A stretch of DNA of 64,000 nt from Euglena gracilis (Eukaryota; Euglenida; Euglenophyceae; Euglenales): positions 47,657,847 through 47,721,846 of the forward strand of contig CP154954.1 in assembly GCA_039621445.1 (NCBI GenBank). The letters are read 5' to 3'. Of the stretch, positions 12,106 to 21,740 are shown one piece after another. Made by a program: the position numbers and the translations under genes. The notes beneath the pieces are model-generated. The model saw nothing but the letters and a program-made list of their open reading frames with translations. It made no database searches and was not told where the DNA came from. Positions within the stretch are counted from its first letter, which is position 1; each line of letters starts with the position of its first letter.

Positions 12106-12290
12106 GTAACGTGACCCCCCCCCTATTTGCCCCCCCCCCCCTAATTGGCCAGAGCCCAGGTGGCCAATTTGGGGGGGGTTACCCATTTCAAGGGAAAATG
12201 CCTTTGTCCGGGTGTTTTTTGGGGGTTCGCGACTGTGAAGGACGGGGCCCAGGTGGCCAATTAGGGGGGGGTTAGGGGTAACCAGGTTTT
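12106..12290. mobile_element. Truncated G-tract MITE copy
   Basis: It starts at taacgtgaccccccc and carries the internal blocks gagcccaggtggccaatt, tttcaagggaaaatgcc and ttcgcgactgtgaagga, in reverse orientation to 8680-8949. The far terminus is missing. Confidence 0.55.
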
Positions 12291-12374
12291 GAATAGTGCT
12301 GAGCTCTTGATAAGCGCGCACCCACCCCTTCATTGACCCCTCCATACATACCGGCCCACCCCATGGAGCTCTTT

Positions 12375-13372
12375 CGACTTTTTTGACCCGGGTTTGGCCC
12401 GAAGTCAATGGGTCGGCGGCCCAAAACGGGGCGCCGGCGGGTCGAAAAACGCTCGTTTTCGGCTCGAAAACAGTTTTTCCGGGTCCGGGAGGCTAAAAAA
12501 CATCGTTTTGGGCAAAAAAAATTTTTCGATTTTTTTCGACTTTTTTGACCCGGGTTTGGCCCGAAGTCAATGGGTCGGCGGCCCAAAACGGGGCGCCGGC
12601 GGGTCGAAAAACGCTCGTTTTCGGCTCGAAAACAGTTTTTCCGGGTCCGGGTGGCGAAAAAACATCGTTTCGGGCAAAAAAAATTTTCCGATTTTTTTCG
12701 ACTTTTTTTGACCCGGTTTTGGCCCGAAGTCAATGGGTCGGCGGCCCAAAACGGGGCGCCGGCGGGTCGAAAAACGCTCGTTTTCGGCTCGAAAACAGTT
12801 TTTCCGGGTCCGGGAGGCCCAAAAACATCGTTTCGGGCAAAAAAAATTTTCCGACTTTTTTCGACTTTTTTGACCCGGTTTTGACCCAAAGTCAATGGGT
12901 CGGCGGCCCAAAACGGGGCGCCGGCGGGTCGAAAAACGCTCGTTTTCGGCTCAAAAACAGTTTTTCCGGGTCCGGGAGGCCAAAAAACATGGTTTCGGGC
13001 AAAAAAAATTTTCAATTTTTTTCGACTTTTTTGACCCGGTTTTGACCCGGTTTTGACCCAAAGTCAATGGGTCGGCGGCCCAAAACGGGGCGCCGGCGGG
13101 TCGAAAAACGCTCGTTTTCGGCTCAAAAACAGTTTTTTCCGGGTCCGGGAGGCCCAAAAAACATCGTTTCGGGCAAAAAAAATTTTTCGATTTTTTTCGA
13201 CTTTTTTGACCCGGTTTTGACCCAAAGTCAATGGGTCGGCGGCCCAAAACGGGGCGCCGGCGGGTCGAAAAACGCTCGTTTTCGGCTCAAAAACAGTTTT
13301 TCCGGGTCCGGGAGGCCAAAAAACATCGTTTCGGGCAAAAAAAAATTTTTCGATTTTTTTCGACTTTTTTGG
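12375..13372. repeat. Six-copy tandem satellite, unit 162-172 bp
   Basis: The phrase gtcaatgggtcggcggcc recurs at 12404, 12566, 12729, 12891, 13063 and 13227. Steps are 162, 163, 162, 172 and 164 bases; the long step holds an extra tttgacccgg. Unit landmarks are ggggcgccggcgggtcg, cgctcgttttcggctc, tttttccgggtccgg and catcgtttcgggc. Stops are rare in all frames, so long ORFs run through both strands. These are composition effects, because the frame changes from copy to copy. Confidence 0.9.
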
Positions 13373-13830
13373 CCGAAAACGGCTAAGTCGAACAGAGGGA
13401 AAAGTGTACAAAATGGCCTGAAATGGCCCAAATTGGCCAAAAAAACGCCCGTATCTCGGGCTGGGCGGGGAGTTGCGGGGAAACCAAAATCCCAGTACAT
13501 AGAGCGTTCCAAGGGCTTCAATTTAGGTCTCCGGACATTTCCTTTGATTTTGCATCGTTTTCGAGAAATTTTGAAAACATCGATTTTTTGACCCCCCACC
13601 CCCCGAAAACGGCGAAGTCGAACAGAGGGAAAAGTGTACAAAACGGCCATCTGCGCCGAAAACGGCCGTATCTCAGGCTGGGCGGGGAGTTGCGGGGAAA
13701 TCAAAATACCGGTGGATGGGGCGTTCCAAGGGCTTCAAATTAGGTCTCCGGACATTTCCTTTGATTTTGCTTCATTTTGGAGATATTTTAAAAATTGACA
13801 TTTTTTGGCCGAAATGGCAGAGTCCAAAGG
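13372..13830. repeat. Two tandem copies of a 230-bp dispersed repeat
   Basis: The phrase aagtcgaacagagggaaaag occurs at 13385 and 13615. Each copy has gtatctc(g/a)ggctgggcgg, gttccaagggcttcaa and tctccggacatttcc. Diverged relatives lie at 13850-14030, 53590-53860 and, inverted, 49440-49600. Non-coding. Confidence 0.75.
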
Positions 13831-13849
13831 GGGGGGGGGCTTAAAAAGG

Positions 13850-14030
13850 GGGGTTGGCCAATCCTACCCAGTTTGGACCCCTTCGCGCGTGAATAACTCG
13901 GGCCTGGCGGGGAGTTGGGGGTCAAACCCAGGTGATTCGGAAACTAGGAATCCAGTCGCTCGTGACTGAAAAAAAAAATTTTGGGAACGGGGCCGGGATC
14001 ATGGTGATAATCCGCCGGTTCCCGAGGTGG
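13850..14030. repeat. Diverged copy of the GGGCGGGGAGTTG repeat
   Basis: It has aactcgggcctggcggggag, gattcggaaactaggaatcc and ggccgggatcatggtgataa. The reverse complement of the same order appears at 49440-49600. Confidence 0.6.
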
Positions 14031-14117
14031 CCCCAAGGGGGGGGGGAGGGCGGGGGGGGGTCGAGGGGGGGTTTTCCCCCAGTGGTAAGCTTCGCTCTTA
14101 CCCATAAAGGGATAAGA

Positions 14118-14425
14118 GCTCAGCGACCCCCCCTAATTGTCCCCCCCCCCTAATTGGCCAGAAGGGGGGTCCGGGTGGCCCGGAGGGCGGCCAAATACGG
14201 GGGGGGGGGGGCACGTTACCCCCCCCCCGGGAGGCCGAAATTGGGGGGAGGTACACAATGGGGGGGAGGTGCACAATGGGGGGGGGCGAGGTATACGACG
14301 GGGGGACATGCCTGCGGATGGCCGGGCGAGGTGCATTCCTCTTGGGGCCAGGTGCATGCTGCCCCCCATTATGTACCTCCCCCCCAGGGGGTACACAAGG
14401 GGGGGGGTACATAATGGGGGTGTAT
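14118..14425. repeat. G-tract repeat with GAGGTACACAATGG units
   Basis: Repeated phrases ggggaggtacacaatgg, ggggaggtgcacaatgg and gaggtatacgacgg face an inverted cccattatgtacctcccc. The left 100 bases are a partial G-tract MITE (ctaattggccagaagggggg). Antisense Pro/Gly-rich ORFs are artefacts. Confidence 0.6.
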
Positions 14426-14657
14426 GTTAAATGCAAACAAATTGGGGTGTCTGCTTGGTTGATGTTGTGGATAAAAATGTCCATGTTTGATTGCAATTTC
14501 AGATTTACGTTTACGGTTTCTGATCTTGCAATGTTGTGGTCGAAAAAATGTTGTGAAGGTTTGCCTTTTTGTTTTGGAGGCCTGCAGCTGAAGAATGGGA
14601 GGTGCTGTGAACGACGTCTTTGATCCAGTTGAAACATGTGAAGCACAAAAAAAGTTG

Positions 14658-15173
14658 GTTAATGTGACCCCCCCCCCTATTTGGCCGACCTCCGGGCGGC
14701 CCGGACCCCCCTTCTGGCCAATTGGGGGGGGGACAATTTGGCGGGGGGAGGGGGGTTACCCCTAACCCCCCCCTAATTGGCCACCTGGGCCCTGTCCTTC
14801 ATAGGGGGGTCGGCACGCCGTGGCGAGGTTTCCGGCTAGGGGGGGGGGGGTTGGTGTTTTTTGGCGTGGCGAGGGGGTCCCGGATGGGGGGGGGGGTGCG
14901 CGGGGGTTTCCAAGAAAATTTTCTTTGGCGGGCCTGACATGGCGTGGCAAGGGGGTCTGAAAAGGGGGGGAGGGGGGGGTAAAATGGCGTGGCGAGGGGG
15001 TCGGTGAGGGGGGGGGGAGGGGTGTGCCGACCCCCCCATAGTTGCGAACCCCAAAACACCCAAATAAAGGCATTTTCCCTTCTTGAAATGAGTAACCCCC
15101 CCCCTAATTGGCCACCTGGGCTCTGGCCAATTAGGGGGGGGGGACAAATAGGGGGGGGGGGGTCACGTTAGGT
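14658..15173. mobile_element. G-tract MITE containing a nested CTCGCCACGCC repeat
   Basis: The outer ends are ttaatgtgacccccccc and ggggtcacgtta. Between cctgtccttcata at 14795 and gttgcgaacccc at 15045, blocks that are contiguous in other copies, lies a foreign block (14805-15040) with ggggtcggcacgccgtggcg, ccaagaaaattttctttgg and gcgtggc repeats. That block also occurs at 31115-31335 and 37425-37672. Confidence 0.65.
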
Positions 15174-15379
15174 GTAAGAAGAACTGACTGACAAACCCAA
15201 GTTTGGTTGACAGGCCGAACCTGGTTTCGGGGTTCACGGTGTGGAAACGAGGTTCCAAACATGAACCAGGATCCTTTCCTATTGTAAAATGACAAAGAGA
15301 AATCTGCCCTCAGTCGGTTTTCAGGTGTCACAAGGTCACCAGCTTGCTTGTCCTTTGTCACTTGAGAGTCACCAGGTGT

Positions 15380-15690
15380 GTCACCCGAGGGTCACCACTT
15401 GAGGCACCACGTTTGCATGGTGGTGTTGAATACAGGAGGCAGAACCTGGGAATAAGTCTTGTAGTCCATCAGGTTCCGGTTTAACTCCTCCACTGGAATT
15501 CAGCAAATACATTGATGCATAAAAACTGGACAAAAAAAAATAACGACAGACAATGAAGACATGGAGGGATGGATGAAGATACCAGTTGACACTGGTGCTT
15601 TTTTGCTCTTTCTCCAAGGCCAATTGACCACTTAAGTTTTTTTCTAAAAAATCAATATGCTGCTCTGCCCCAGGGTTCATTCTTGACATA
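15380..15690. other. Unassigned stretch
   Basis: A minus-strand ORF (15917-15381) crosses this stretch but continues into the T/A-run repeat and the G-tract MITE, so it is not a credible single gene. No domain recognised. Confidence 0.3.
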
Positions 15691-15990
15691 GTGGGCATTT
15701 TTTTTGTTTTTTTCTTAAAAAAACAAAACAACGTGTTTTTTATATAAAAAAACAGTAAAAAAACATTAAAAAAACAAAAAGAAAATTTCATTGAAAAAAA
15801 CTCGTTATGAAACTCCCAAACCATACTTTGAATCCCACTACCCTCAACCCCACCCCTATTTGGCCAATGGTAGGGCTCCTTCGGACCCCCAATTAGCCAA
15901 TTAGGGGGGGGGGACAATCAGGGGGGGGGGGTTACCCCGGCCAATGGCCTGACCCCCCCCAATTGGCTGATGGACCGTCCAACGGGACCC
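15690..15990. repeat. T/A-run foldback copy 2 followed by a G-tract fragment
   Basis: Positions 15690-15845 repeat the 9140-9300 block up to ctcgttatgaaactcccaa. Positions 15845-15990 are a short G-tract fragment (ctatttggccaatgg, gggacaatcaggg). Confidence 0.55.
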
Positions 15991-15997
15991 CAATTTT

Positions 15998-16340
15998 TAT
16001 AAAAATCGTGGCCATAACCCGTATTCAGGTCGTATAACGGGTCAAGGGCGCCGAAGGCGCCCTTGACCTGTTATTCGGCCTGAATACGGGTTATGGCCCA
16101 CGATTTTTTTGTAACCGTGTTTAGAGAGGCCCGGCGCCTGCCCTGTATTTCGTGGGTATGCTTCACGCCATGGTTTCGGGCACTTTTTTGTTGATTTTCC
16201 TGGAAAATTCCTGAACACGGCAATATGCCCTGTTTTTCGTGTTCACCTTACCACGAAAAACAGGGCATATTGCCGGGTTAAGAAAATATGCCCTGTTTTT
16301 CGTGGTAAGGAACCAGTGAATGAAAATGATGTCCCAATGC
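15998..16340. repeat. Foldback-plus-array repeat A1 (CCGTATTCAGG family)
   Basis: A hairpin with arms 16001-16052 and 16056-16107 carries cccgtattcagg and a core of ggcgcc-gaa-ggcgcc. Next come gtaaccgtg, ggcccggcgcctgccctgta and gcttcacgcca. Then three alternating-orientation copies of atatgccctgtttttcgtg follow (16220-16310). The sequence after it, gatgtcccaatgccccaaacc, is also shared with copy A2 at 32752-33120, so the repeat unit extends to about 16380. Confidence 0.75.
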
Positions 16341-16820
16341 CCCAAACCATCCTGTCCTGCGTCCTGGAAAATGTTCTTGTACCATTTGCTTCATTTATTT
16401 GTACTCATTGCGTTCTTCCTCAGTCTGTTTTTTGAAAAATGGCAAAGAAAGCTGCCAACACCATGGACCGAATGTTGCCACAACCCCCAAAAGTTCCTGA
16501 ATTTTTGGCCACAATTTAGCAGGGTTGTGAAAAAAGAGAGAACCCTGATGTTGACCCCTTGCATGGTAACCTTCTGGCGGAGGCCACCAAAAAGAAAGCA
16601 TCCGGTTCAGAAGGGGACAGAGCAATCCGCATTGGCACACCTCCTTGAATTCGAGGACGTCTGCAATGCGCTTTGCACTGTCTATGACGAACTAGATGCT
16701 TTCCTTTGTGCTTGGGCAGCTTGGGAGCTTGATCCTGCACTGTTGTTTGATGGGCAAGCGGTCATCAAACAATGTGAGGACCAACGCCGGGCACAGTGTG
16801 GCCAGCAGTTCAAATTCTGA
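16320..16820 (+). CDS. Orphan conserved domain (ELDxFxxAWxxWELxPxLLFD), copy 1
   Basis: A 166-codon ORF. Its last ~75 residues match the minus-strand ORF at 45351-45970. Conserved in order are an LEF tripeptide, a Cys four residues on, ELD-x-F, AW-x-x-WEL, P-x-LLFD and a QC-x-x-QR-A motif. The spacing is identical, and upstream Lys/Glu/Ala residues also align. The nucleotide sequences have diverged while the frame is kept, so this was a real coding family. I do not recognise it. The N-terminal third is hydrophobic (about residues 20-40) but overlaps the foldback repeat, so the true start is uncertain and this may be an exon. It resembles no transposase domain I know. It could be a passenger gene of a mobile element, since both copies lie near foldback repeats of the same architecture. 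Confidence 0.45.
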   Translation: MKMMSQCPKPSCPASWKMFLYHLLHLFVLIAFFLSLFFEKWQRKLPTPWTECCHNPQKFLNFWPQFSRVVKKERTLMLTPCMVTFWRRPPKRKHPVQKGTEQSALAHLLEFEDVCNALCTVYDELDAFLCAWAAWELDPALLFDGQAVIKQCEDQRRAQCGQQFKF

Positions 16821-16914
16821 CCCATGACAATTGAAAGCATCGACGTTCAGGGGATACCTGAATGCAGTTTAGGCAATTAGGGGGGAGGAATAGGGGGGGG
16901 GTGAGGGTAAATTC

Positions 16915-17150
16915 AAAAACTGCCAAAAATGGTCAAAAACATCCAAAAATGCAACAAAATGGAATTTTATGACTTTTTTCATTTTTTGTGGAAGGAAATT
17001 TTTGGCAGAAATTACCCAAAAGTTGTCAAAAATCATTGAAAATGTGCATTGAAAAAAATTTCCATGCAAAACCCACTGGGCGTTTTTTATTTATTTAAAA
17101 AAAACATTGTTAAAAAAAACGTCAAAAAAAACAGGCCGGCCCACCATGAT
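16915..17150. repeat. Dispersed AT-rich repeat (CTGCCAAAAATGGTCAAAAAC)
   Basis: The block aactgccaaaaatggtcaaaa, then a gaaggaaatttttggcag-like phrase, recurs at 9305-9440 and 23680-23860. It is followed here by T/A runs. No coding. Confidence 0.5.
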
Positions 17151-17224
17151 TCTTGGCACAAGTTTATTTTTTTAAGACAAATGGATGGATCACTGGCTGA
17201 AATCCCTTTGAGGTGGACAGACGG

Positions 17225-17348
17225 TTAAGTCGGTGACCCCCCCCCCACCGGACTCAGGACAAAGCCGGTGACCCCCTACGATGGACTCAGGGGTGACAAA
17301 GCCGGTGACCCCCCCCCCACCGGACTCAGGACAAAGCCGGTGCCCACC
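17225..17348. mobile_element. Piggybac-like terminal repeat, solo
   Basis: TTAA followed by gtcggtgacccccc, then caccggactcaggacaaagc twice. It matches the left end of the TTAA-flanked element at 37097. Only this end is present. Confidence 0.55.
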
Positions 17349-17349
17349 A

Positions 17350-17845
17350 TGGGTCTGCTAAGCCCCTTGGGTGGGACCTGTATTCAAGGTCAAGGGGTCA
17401 CTTCCATTCTTCCAAAAACCAATGACTTACATTTCTTCGGGAAAACAAGTCAGTCACCCCTCCCCCCCCAAGGGGGGATCAGCCACTCTGAAATGTTGAC
17501 CACAAACGTGAAGAAAAACAGCCAAAAATTTCCGGCCAGGGCTGACGTTTTTTTTTTGTTTCAAAACAAAGCAAACAAACTTTCATGAATAAAAAAAGGT
17601 TTAAAACCGGTTTTTTGTTTCAAAAAAGTGTGTTTTTTTAAAAAATAAAACACTGCAATTAGGAAAAAAACTTGTTTAAAAACACTTGTATTAAAACAAT
17701 GCCTCAACCTTGCGAGGACATCCAACCTCCAGGGGGTGGATTCAGAAGCTCCAAACACAACCCAAGCCCAATGGGGCGAGGTGTAAAACAAAATGCTCAC
17801 TCTTAATACGAACACTTTGTAGATCTACACAAAGAACACTGACCG
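17350..17845. other. Unassigned stretch
   Basis: Nothing recognisable apart from T/A runs (17600-17700). Short ORFs lack motifs. Confidence 0.35.
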
Positions 17846-18270
17846 CATAGCTGGCGTTTTTTTGTTTTTTTTTAAAAAAACGTTTTTTTTTTTTTTATTA
17901 AAAAAAAAAAACAAAAAAAAACGGCAAAAAAAAACAAAGGGGAAAATGATGGTCCAAATTTTGCCTTTGATCGCAAGGGTGAACCAATCTTAGCTCAAAT
18001 GACTTGAAAACCAATACTTTTGGTTGTCTTCAACAAGAATGGTCAAACTAGGGCATTTTTCTGCCATTTTGGGATGTTTCAACTTGAAACATCCCAAATT
18101 TGGTGTCTTTCTCTGACCGAGGATGGGCAAAAAAGCTAAAATTAAAGGCAAACATTTTTTTTGCCCTGGACCCTCAATGGCGTTTTTTTTTGTTTTTTTT
18201 AAAAAAACATGTTTTTTTTTAAAAAAAACGTGTTTTTTTTGACTTCGTTTTAAACGAAGTGCCAGCTATG
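17846..18270. mobile_element. hAT-type MITE, copy 1 (8-bp TSD actgaccg)
   Basis: Terminal inverted repeats are CATAGCTGGC and GCCAGCTATG. They are flanked on both sides by actgaccg (17838-17845 and 18271-18278), an 8-bp target duplication typical of hAT transposons. The interior holds T/A-run foldbacks at both ends, and a core with atcgcaagggtgaaccaatc, a gtttcaacttgaaac palindrome and gtctttctctgaccgagg. Length is 425 bp with no coding. Related copies: 27309-27650 and 30578-31004. Confidence 0.85.
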
Positions 18271-18287
18271 ACTGACCGCACAAATAA

Positions 18288-18360
18288 CGTGACCCCCCCT
18301 ATTTGTCCCCCCCCCCCTAATTGGCCAGAGCCCAGGTGGCCAATTAGGGGGGGGCAGGGT
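18288..18360. mobile_element. G-tract MITE end fragment
   Basis: It begins taacgtgaccccccctattt and contains gagcccaggtggccaatt. It starts 9 bases after the hAT MITE's target duplication. Confidence 0.5.
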
Positions 18361-18364
18361 TGGT

Positions 18365-18700
18365 CGTGTTAAAAACCGGTCGTTTAAAACACTAGTTTAA
18401 ATCAGTTTAAAACAAGCAAGCCCGTGCGCAGTATAAAACCGCCGGCATGCGTCTTGAGTGAAGCCCAATAAACTTAGTCATCAATACAGCAGAATGAACG
18501 TGTCTTTGTCCCTTGCGATGGCCCCGCAACACGGACGAACGGCAAAAATTTCTGCATGGACCAAAACCAAAATTCCCGGTTCCGGTCGAAGGGAAGGGGA
18601 GGCCAAAAGGACAAAAAGCGGGAATTCTACTTTGGAAAACGGGTCTGCACAGCACATTTTTTTTCTTTTCATGCTTTCATTTGCCTGGGCCAAAAACACC
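18365..18700 (+). promoter_or_regulatory. Possible TATA-type promoter/leader region
   Basis: After gtttaaaac-rich palindromes (18370-18412) a tataaaa box lies at 18432. It is followed about 60 bases later by an ATG at 18494 that opens a 99-codon frame with a plain Ser/Lys/Gly-rich product. Related ttttaaaac and guide-like phrases are at 33320-33370 and 24565-24610. This could be an LTR or promoter; evidence is weak. Confidence 0.2.
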
Positions 18701-18704
18701 ACAA

Positions 18705-18905
18705 AAAAGCCAAACTGGCCACGACCTGACCCAAAGCCAACGACCCATGGCCCAAAACTGGCCACGACTTGTAGCCCAAAACTGCCAGTTTAACTGGCCA
18801 CCGCGTTTGGCCCAAAGCTGGCCAGCACATCTATCTGGCCCAAACACGGCCAGATGTGCTGCCCAGTTTTGGGCCAGATGTGCTGGCCAGTTTGGGCCCA
18901 ATGTG
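18705..18905 (+). repeat. Degenerate satellite, unit near gtggcccaaaactggccac
   Basis: Copies of cccaaaactggcca and variants recur at irregular spacings of about 20-30 bases. The family reappears at 24930-25200 and, inverted, at 29960-30185. It yields Pro-Lys-Leu-rich readings that are not a gene. Confidence 0.75.
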
Positions 18906-19189
18906 AGGCATTTCATTGCAAACAAGACAAACAAAAACCTCCAAGCAACAAGAAGCAAAAAATACACAAGTTGTCTCCGCAACGATAACCAATTGGAGCA
19001 GTTTAGCAGGGACATGCTCAGGTCCAGATTATCAATCCTTCCATCTCATCTTGATTCTCTTGTCATCGCATCAATCCATGGCTCATCTTGTCCTTCAGAC
19101 AACTGTAGAAAAGAAAAATGAACATTCACTGGCAGAATTGTTTGGCAAACCTTTGTCATGGGGAGCTTGACAATACAAATCCAACACAT

Positions 19190-19464
19190 AGTTTTCACCA
19201 ATTTCTCCTACACTTTCTTTAACGCCATTTGCAGCAGGCTGAACATTGATGCAGTCAATGTCTTTCCCATAACGTCAGATGACACAATCAGGTGATACTG
19301 CTTCTGTAAACCCAGCACGTAGCAATCCCCTACACTGTTGTGCTTGGCTCCACATCCGCTGGACGACGGGGACCATCTCTACAAGCAGCACGAGTGCACC
19401 CATCGCACAATTGATGGTTCACGAAGTAATGCCAAACACCATCTGTCGGTCTTCCACCAGGCAT
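19190..19464 (-). pseudogene. hAT-like transposase N-terminus (BED-finger type), fragment
   Basis: The minus-strand start at 19464 reads MPGGRPTDGVWHYF. This is the usual opening of hAT-family BED-finger proteins (Gly-Arg-Pro, x-Asp-x-Val-Trp, aromatic pair). Next come a Cys-x-x-Cys, a further Cys and a basic stretch. A stop occurs at 19330, but it lies inside a 32-base GT...AG block (19335 down to 19304, ending ttacag). Removing that block joins the frame to KQYHLIVSSDVMGK. A related sequence is at 31375-31500. The rest of the transposase is absent nearby. It is either a decayed fragment or an N-terminal exon; the C-terminal hAT piece at 36.5 kb lies on the other strand. Confidence 0.4.
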
Positions 19465-19617
19465 TGTGCTGAAAAAGGATAAACATAAGACGCCAGGACA
19501 CAGGAGTTAGGAATTAGGCTGACTTTCGCGACCTGAATTGCTGGAAACTGTTTAAAACATGTTTAAAACAGTTTTTTTTGTATTTAACTCCTCCCAGGTG
19601 TTTTAATTCCAACCCTG

Positions 19618-19812
19618 GGGGGGGTTACTCATTTCAAGGGAAAATGCCTTTATTCGGGTGTTTTTCGGGGGTTCGCGACTATGAAGGACGGGGTCTAGGT
19701 GGCCAATTAGGGGGGGGGTTAGGGGTAACCCCCCCGCCTAATTGTCCCCCCCCTAATTGGCCAGAAGGGGGGTCCGGGTGGCCCGGAGGGCGGCCAAATA
19801 CGGGGGGGGGGT
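19618..19812. mobile_element. Truncated G-tract MITE copy
   Basis: It carries gttactcatttcaaggg, gcctttattcgggtgttt, ttcgcgactatgaagga and ccagaaggggggtccggg in the reverse orientation of 8680-8949. Confidence 0.6.
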
Positions 19813-20279
19813 GTTGGTGCTCTGCACGTCTGGGGAGTGGCACTCCAAAAACCTTCAAACCGAGTCTTTGACAAAGAAGACTACAGGCACTTGGCATAAG
19901 GGGTCACATGCCATCTGGAACAAAACTTATCTTAGGCCTTCGGAGTCCGAGATTTTGTTGAACCGGGTGCAGGGGCCCCAAACTCAAGCCCTAGACCCGG
20001 AATCAGGCTTGAGAGACTCAGACCCAGGACCCAGACTTTATATGCCGAGTTCAGGTCTTGACCCCGACTTAGGCATGAGTTCGGGGTCATGGGAATTTCC
20101 GAGCAAGCAAGGACCAAGTTTGTGTAATGCCACAATTTGTGTCCTGAAAGAGGAGACGTTTGTGGAGGGAAAAAAAAACAACAGGACATAAAACTCGGGG
20201 GGTGGGTGATCTGGCCTGGGGGTGGACCCCGGGTCAGCCCATGCCCTCACCAAGGGGGGGGGGGAATGCAACTTGGCCC

Positions 20280-20675
20280 TTCAAATTATGCAAGTCAAAA
20301 AAATACAAAAAAATGCAAAAAAAATGCAAAAAAAAATGCAAAAAAATGCAACTTGCATGAAAACCTTGAGAAAAAGCCGAATATGACAGAGCTTTGCTGC
20401 CTAAAATCAAAAAAATTTTCCAGGGCAAAATATTTTATGCAAAAAAACGCAAAAAAATGCAAAAAAATCCAAACATATGCCAACCAACTACAAAATTTTT
20501 TTCAAGGGCAAAATATTTTTTTTGTAAAAAATGCAAAAAAATGCAAAAAAAATCCAAACATACGGCAACCAACTACAAAATTTTTTCCAGGGCAAAATAT
20601 TTTATGCAAAAAAATGCAAAAAAATGCAACTGATTATGCAAAAAAATGCAAATTATGCAAGTTGCATTCCCCCCC
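20280..20675. repeat. A-rich tract with three ~83-bp tandem units
   Basis: The phrase (c/t)cagggcaaaatatttt recurs at 20420, 20502 and 20587 with caaccaactacaaaattttt between units. The flanks are aaaaaaatgc runs. It begins and ends with aatgcaacttg/caagttgcattcc, a short inverted repeat (20268-20285 and 20655-20675). Lys-rich ORFs are artefacts. Confidence 0.7.
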
Positions 20676-20684
20676 CCTGCCCTC

Positions 20685-20960
20685 ACCCCCCCCCCCTATT
20701 TGGCTGGCTGGGCCCCCAATTAGCCAATCAGGGTGGGGGGAGTACCTTGCCAATAGCTGACCCCCCTAATTGGCTAGTGGACCATCCTTTGGGACCCCCA
20801 ACTAGCCAATTGGGGGGGGAGGGCAATAAGGGGGGGGGTGAGAGTACGATCCTAGTGACCCCAGCGACCCTAGGGTCGCTCTGGGGTCATGGGTGGCCTT
20901 GGCTAGAGTCGTGGACCGACCCTGGGGTCGACCCTAAGGTGTAAGGTGGGCCCCCCCATG
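20685..20960. repeat. G-tract repeat fragment and GGGTCG run
   Basis: Contains ctatttggctggctgggccc, ccaattgggggg and a run of gaccccagcgaccctagggtcg. Non-coding. Confidence 0.45.
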
Positions 20961-20968
20961 ACCTGTGG

Positions 20969-21333
20969 AGGCTAGGCGCGCCGCTTGGGGGGTCCGGGAC
21001 CCCCCCCTGCGCGGCCCCTGCGCGGCCGCCCACGCAGCCGCCCTCCCCCCACAGTGCCTAGCATAGCCAAGAGAATTTTTTTTGTGTGAAAAAAAAGCGG
21101 CTTTTTTGAGGTCCAAAAATGACCAAAAATGACCATTTTCGGACATAAAATGGCAAATTTGGGGGTCGCGCGCTCTGCGCACGGCCAAAAAAGCACTTTT
21201 TTTTGGTCAAAAATGGCCAAAAATGGCAAAAAAATGACCACATTTTGGACCCGAAAATCACCCATTTTAGGATGCGCGCTGCCCGCACAGCCACCCTCAG
21301 ACCCCCTCCTCCCCCCCCCGCTGTGCCTAGCCT
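20969..21333. mobile_element. AGGCTAGGC-terminal MITE, copy 1 (7-bp TSD cctgtgg)
   Basis: Termini are AGGCTAGGC (20969) and GCCTAGCCT (21333). They are flanked by cctgtgg on both sides (20962-20968 and 21334-21340). Internal blocks are ctgcgcggcccctgcgcggc, an inner gtgcctagcatagcc, gaccattttcggac, cgcgcgctctgcgc and acccgaaaatcacc. It is 365 bp with no coding. Similar sequence makes up the ends of the composite element 39334-43342. Confidence 0.8.
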
Positions 21334-21479
21334 CCTGTGGCCCACCTGATGGGCCCCCCTGTCAAAAAATGTGTTTTATTTTTTGACCTGAAACGTTGCT
21401 ACAGTTTGCAGGCCTCCCTACCAACATGCTTTGCCTTTCTTGTTCGTAATTGTCGGTTGTTCCATCACAGTTCAGCAGA

Positions 21480-21740
21480 CAATTGAGTGGGGAATTTTAG
21501 ACAAAATGAAGATCCCTCCCGTCCAAGTTTTGTTGTCCCTCGCGGACACCTTCCAGAGAACCCTCCCCCATCCCTAATGGACGGGAAATTTTTGACCCCG
21601 ATAGACATTTTCGTTGAGCCCCCGTGGACACTTTTGTGTGAGACTGGTGACATTTTTCTGAGTGGATGGAAACGATTGCAAGGAGCAGACCAGACCTCTA
21701 CAAACTCCTTCTTTGGTGTTGGGTTGCGAAGTGCAGATGC
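21480..21740 (+). repeat. Dispersed ~500-bp repeat, interrupted copy, part 1
   Basis: Matches 10610-10340 in reverse. It stops near gatgcacat at 21740, where the uninterrupted copy has gatgcataaacg. The remaining part resumes at 22680. Confidence 0.7.

Noticed and set aside
12272-13704. Long ORFs on both strands across the 162-172 bp satellite
   Set aside because: The unit has few stops in any frame and the copies shift frame relative to one another; the products are repeats of the unit, with no known domain.
14098-14646. 182-codon minus-strand Pro-rich ORF
   Set aside because: Built from C tracts of the GGTACACAATGG repeat.
16001-16108. Rho-independent terminator or tRNA-like structure
   Set aside because: The hairpin is too long and recurs as part of a dispersed repeat; no tRNA arms or anticodon loop could be drawn.
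18705-19121. 202-codon plus-strand ORF with PKLAT repeats
   Set aside because: It reads through the cccaaaactggcca satellite, whose copies at 24.9 and 30 kb are in other frames or strands.
20137-20760. 207-codon Lys/Asn-rich ORF
   Set aside because: It crosses an A-rich tandem repeat with an 83-bp unit; low-complexity artefact.
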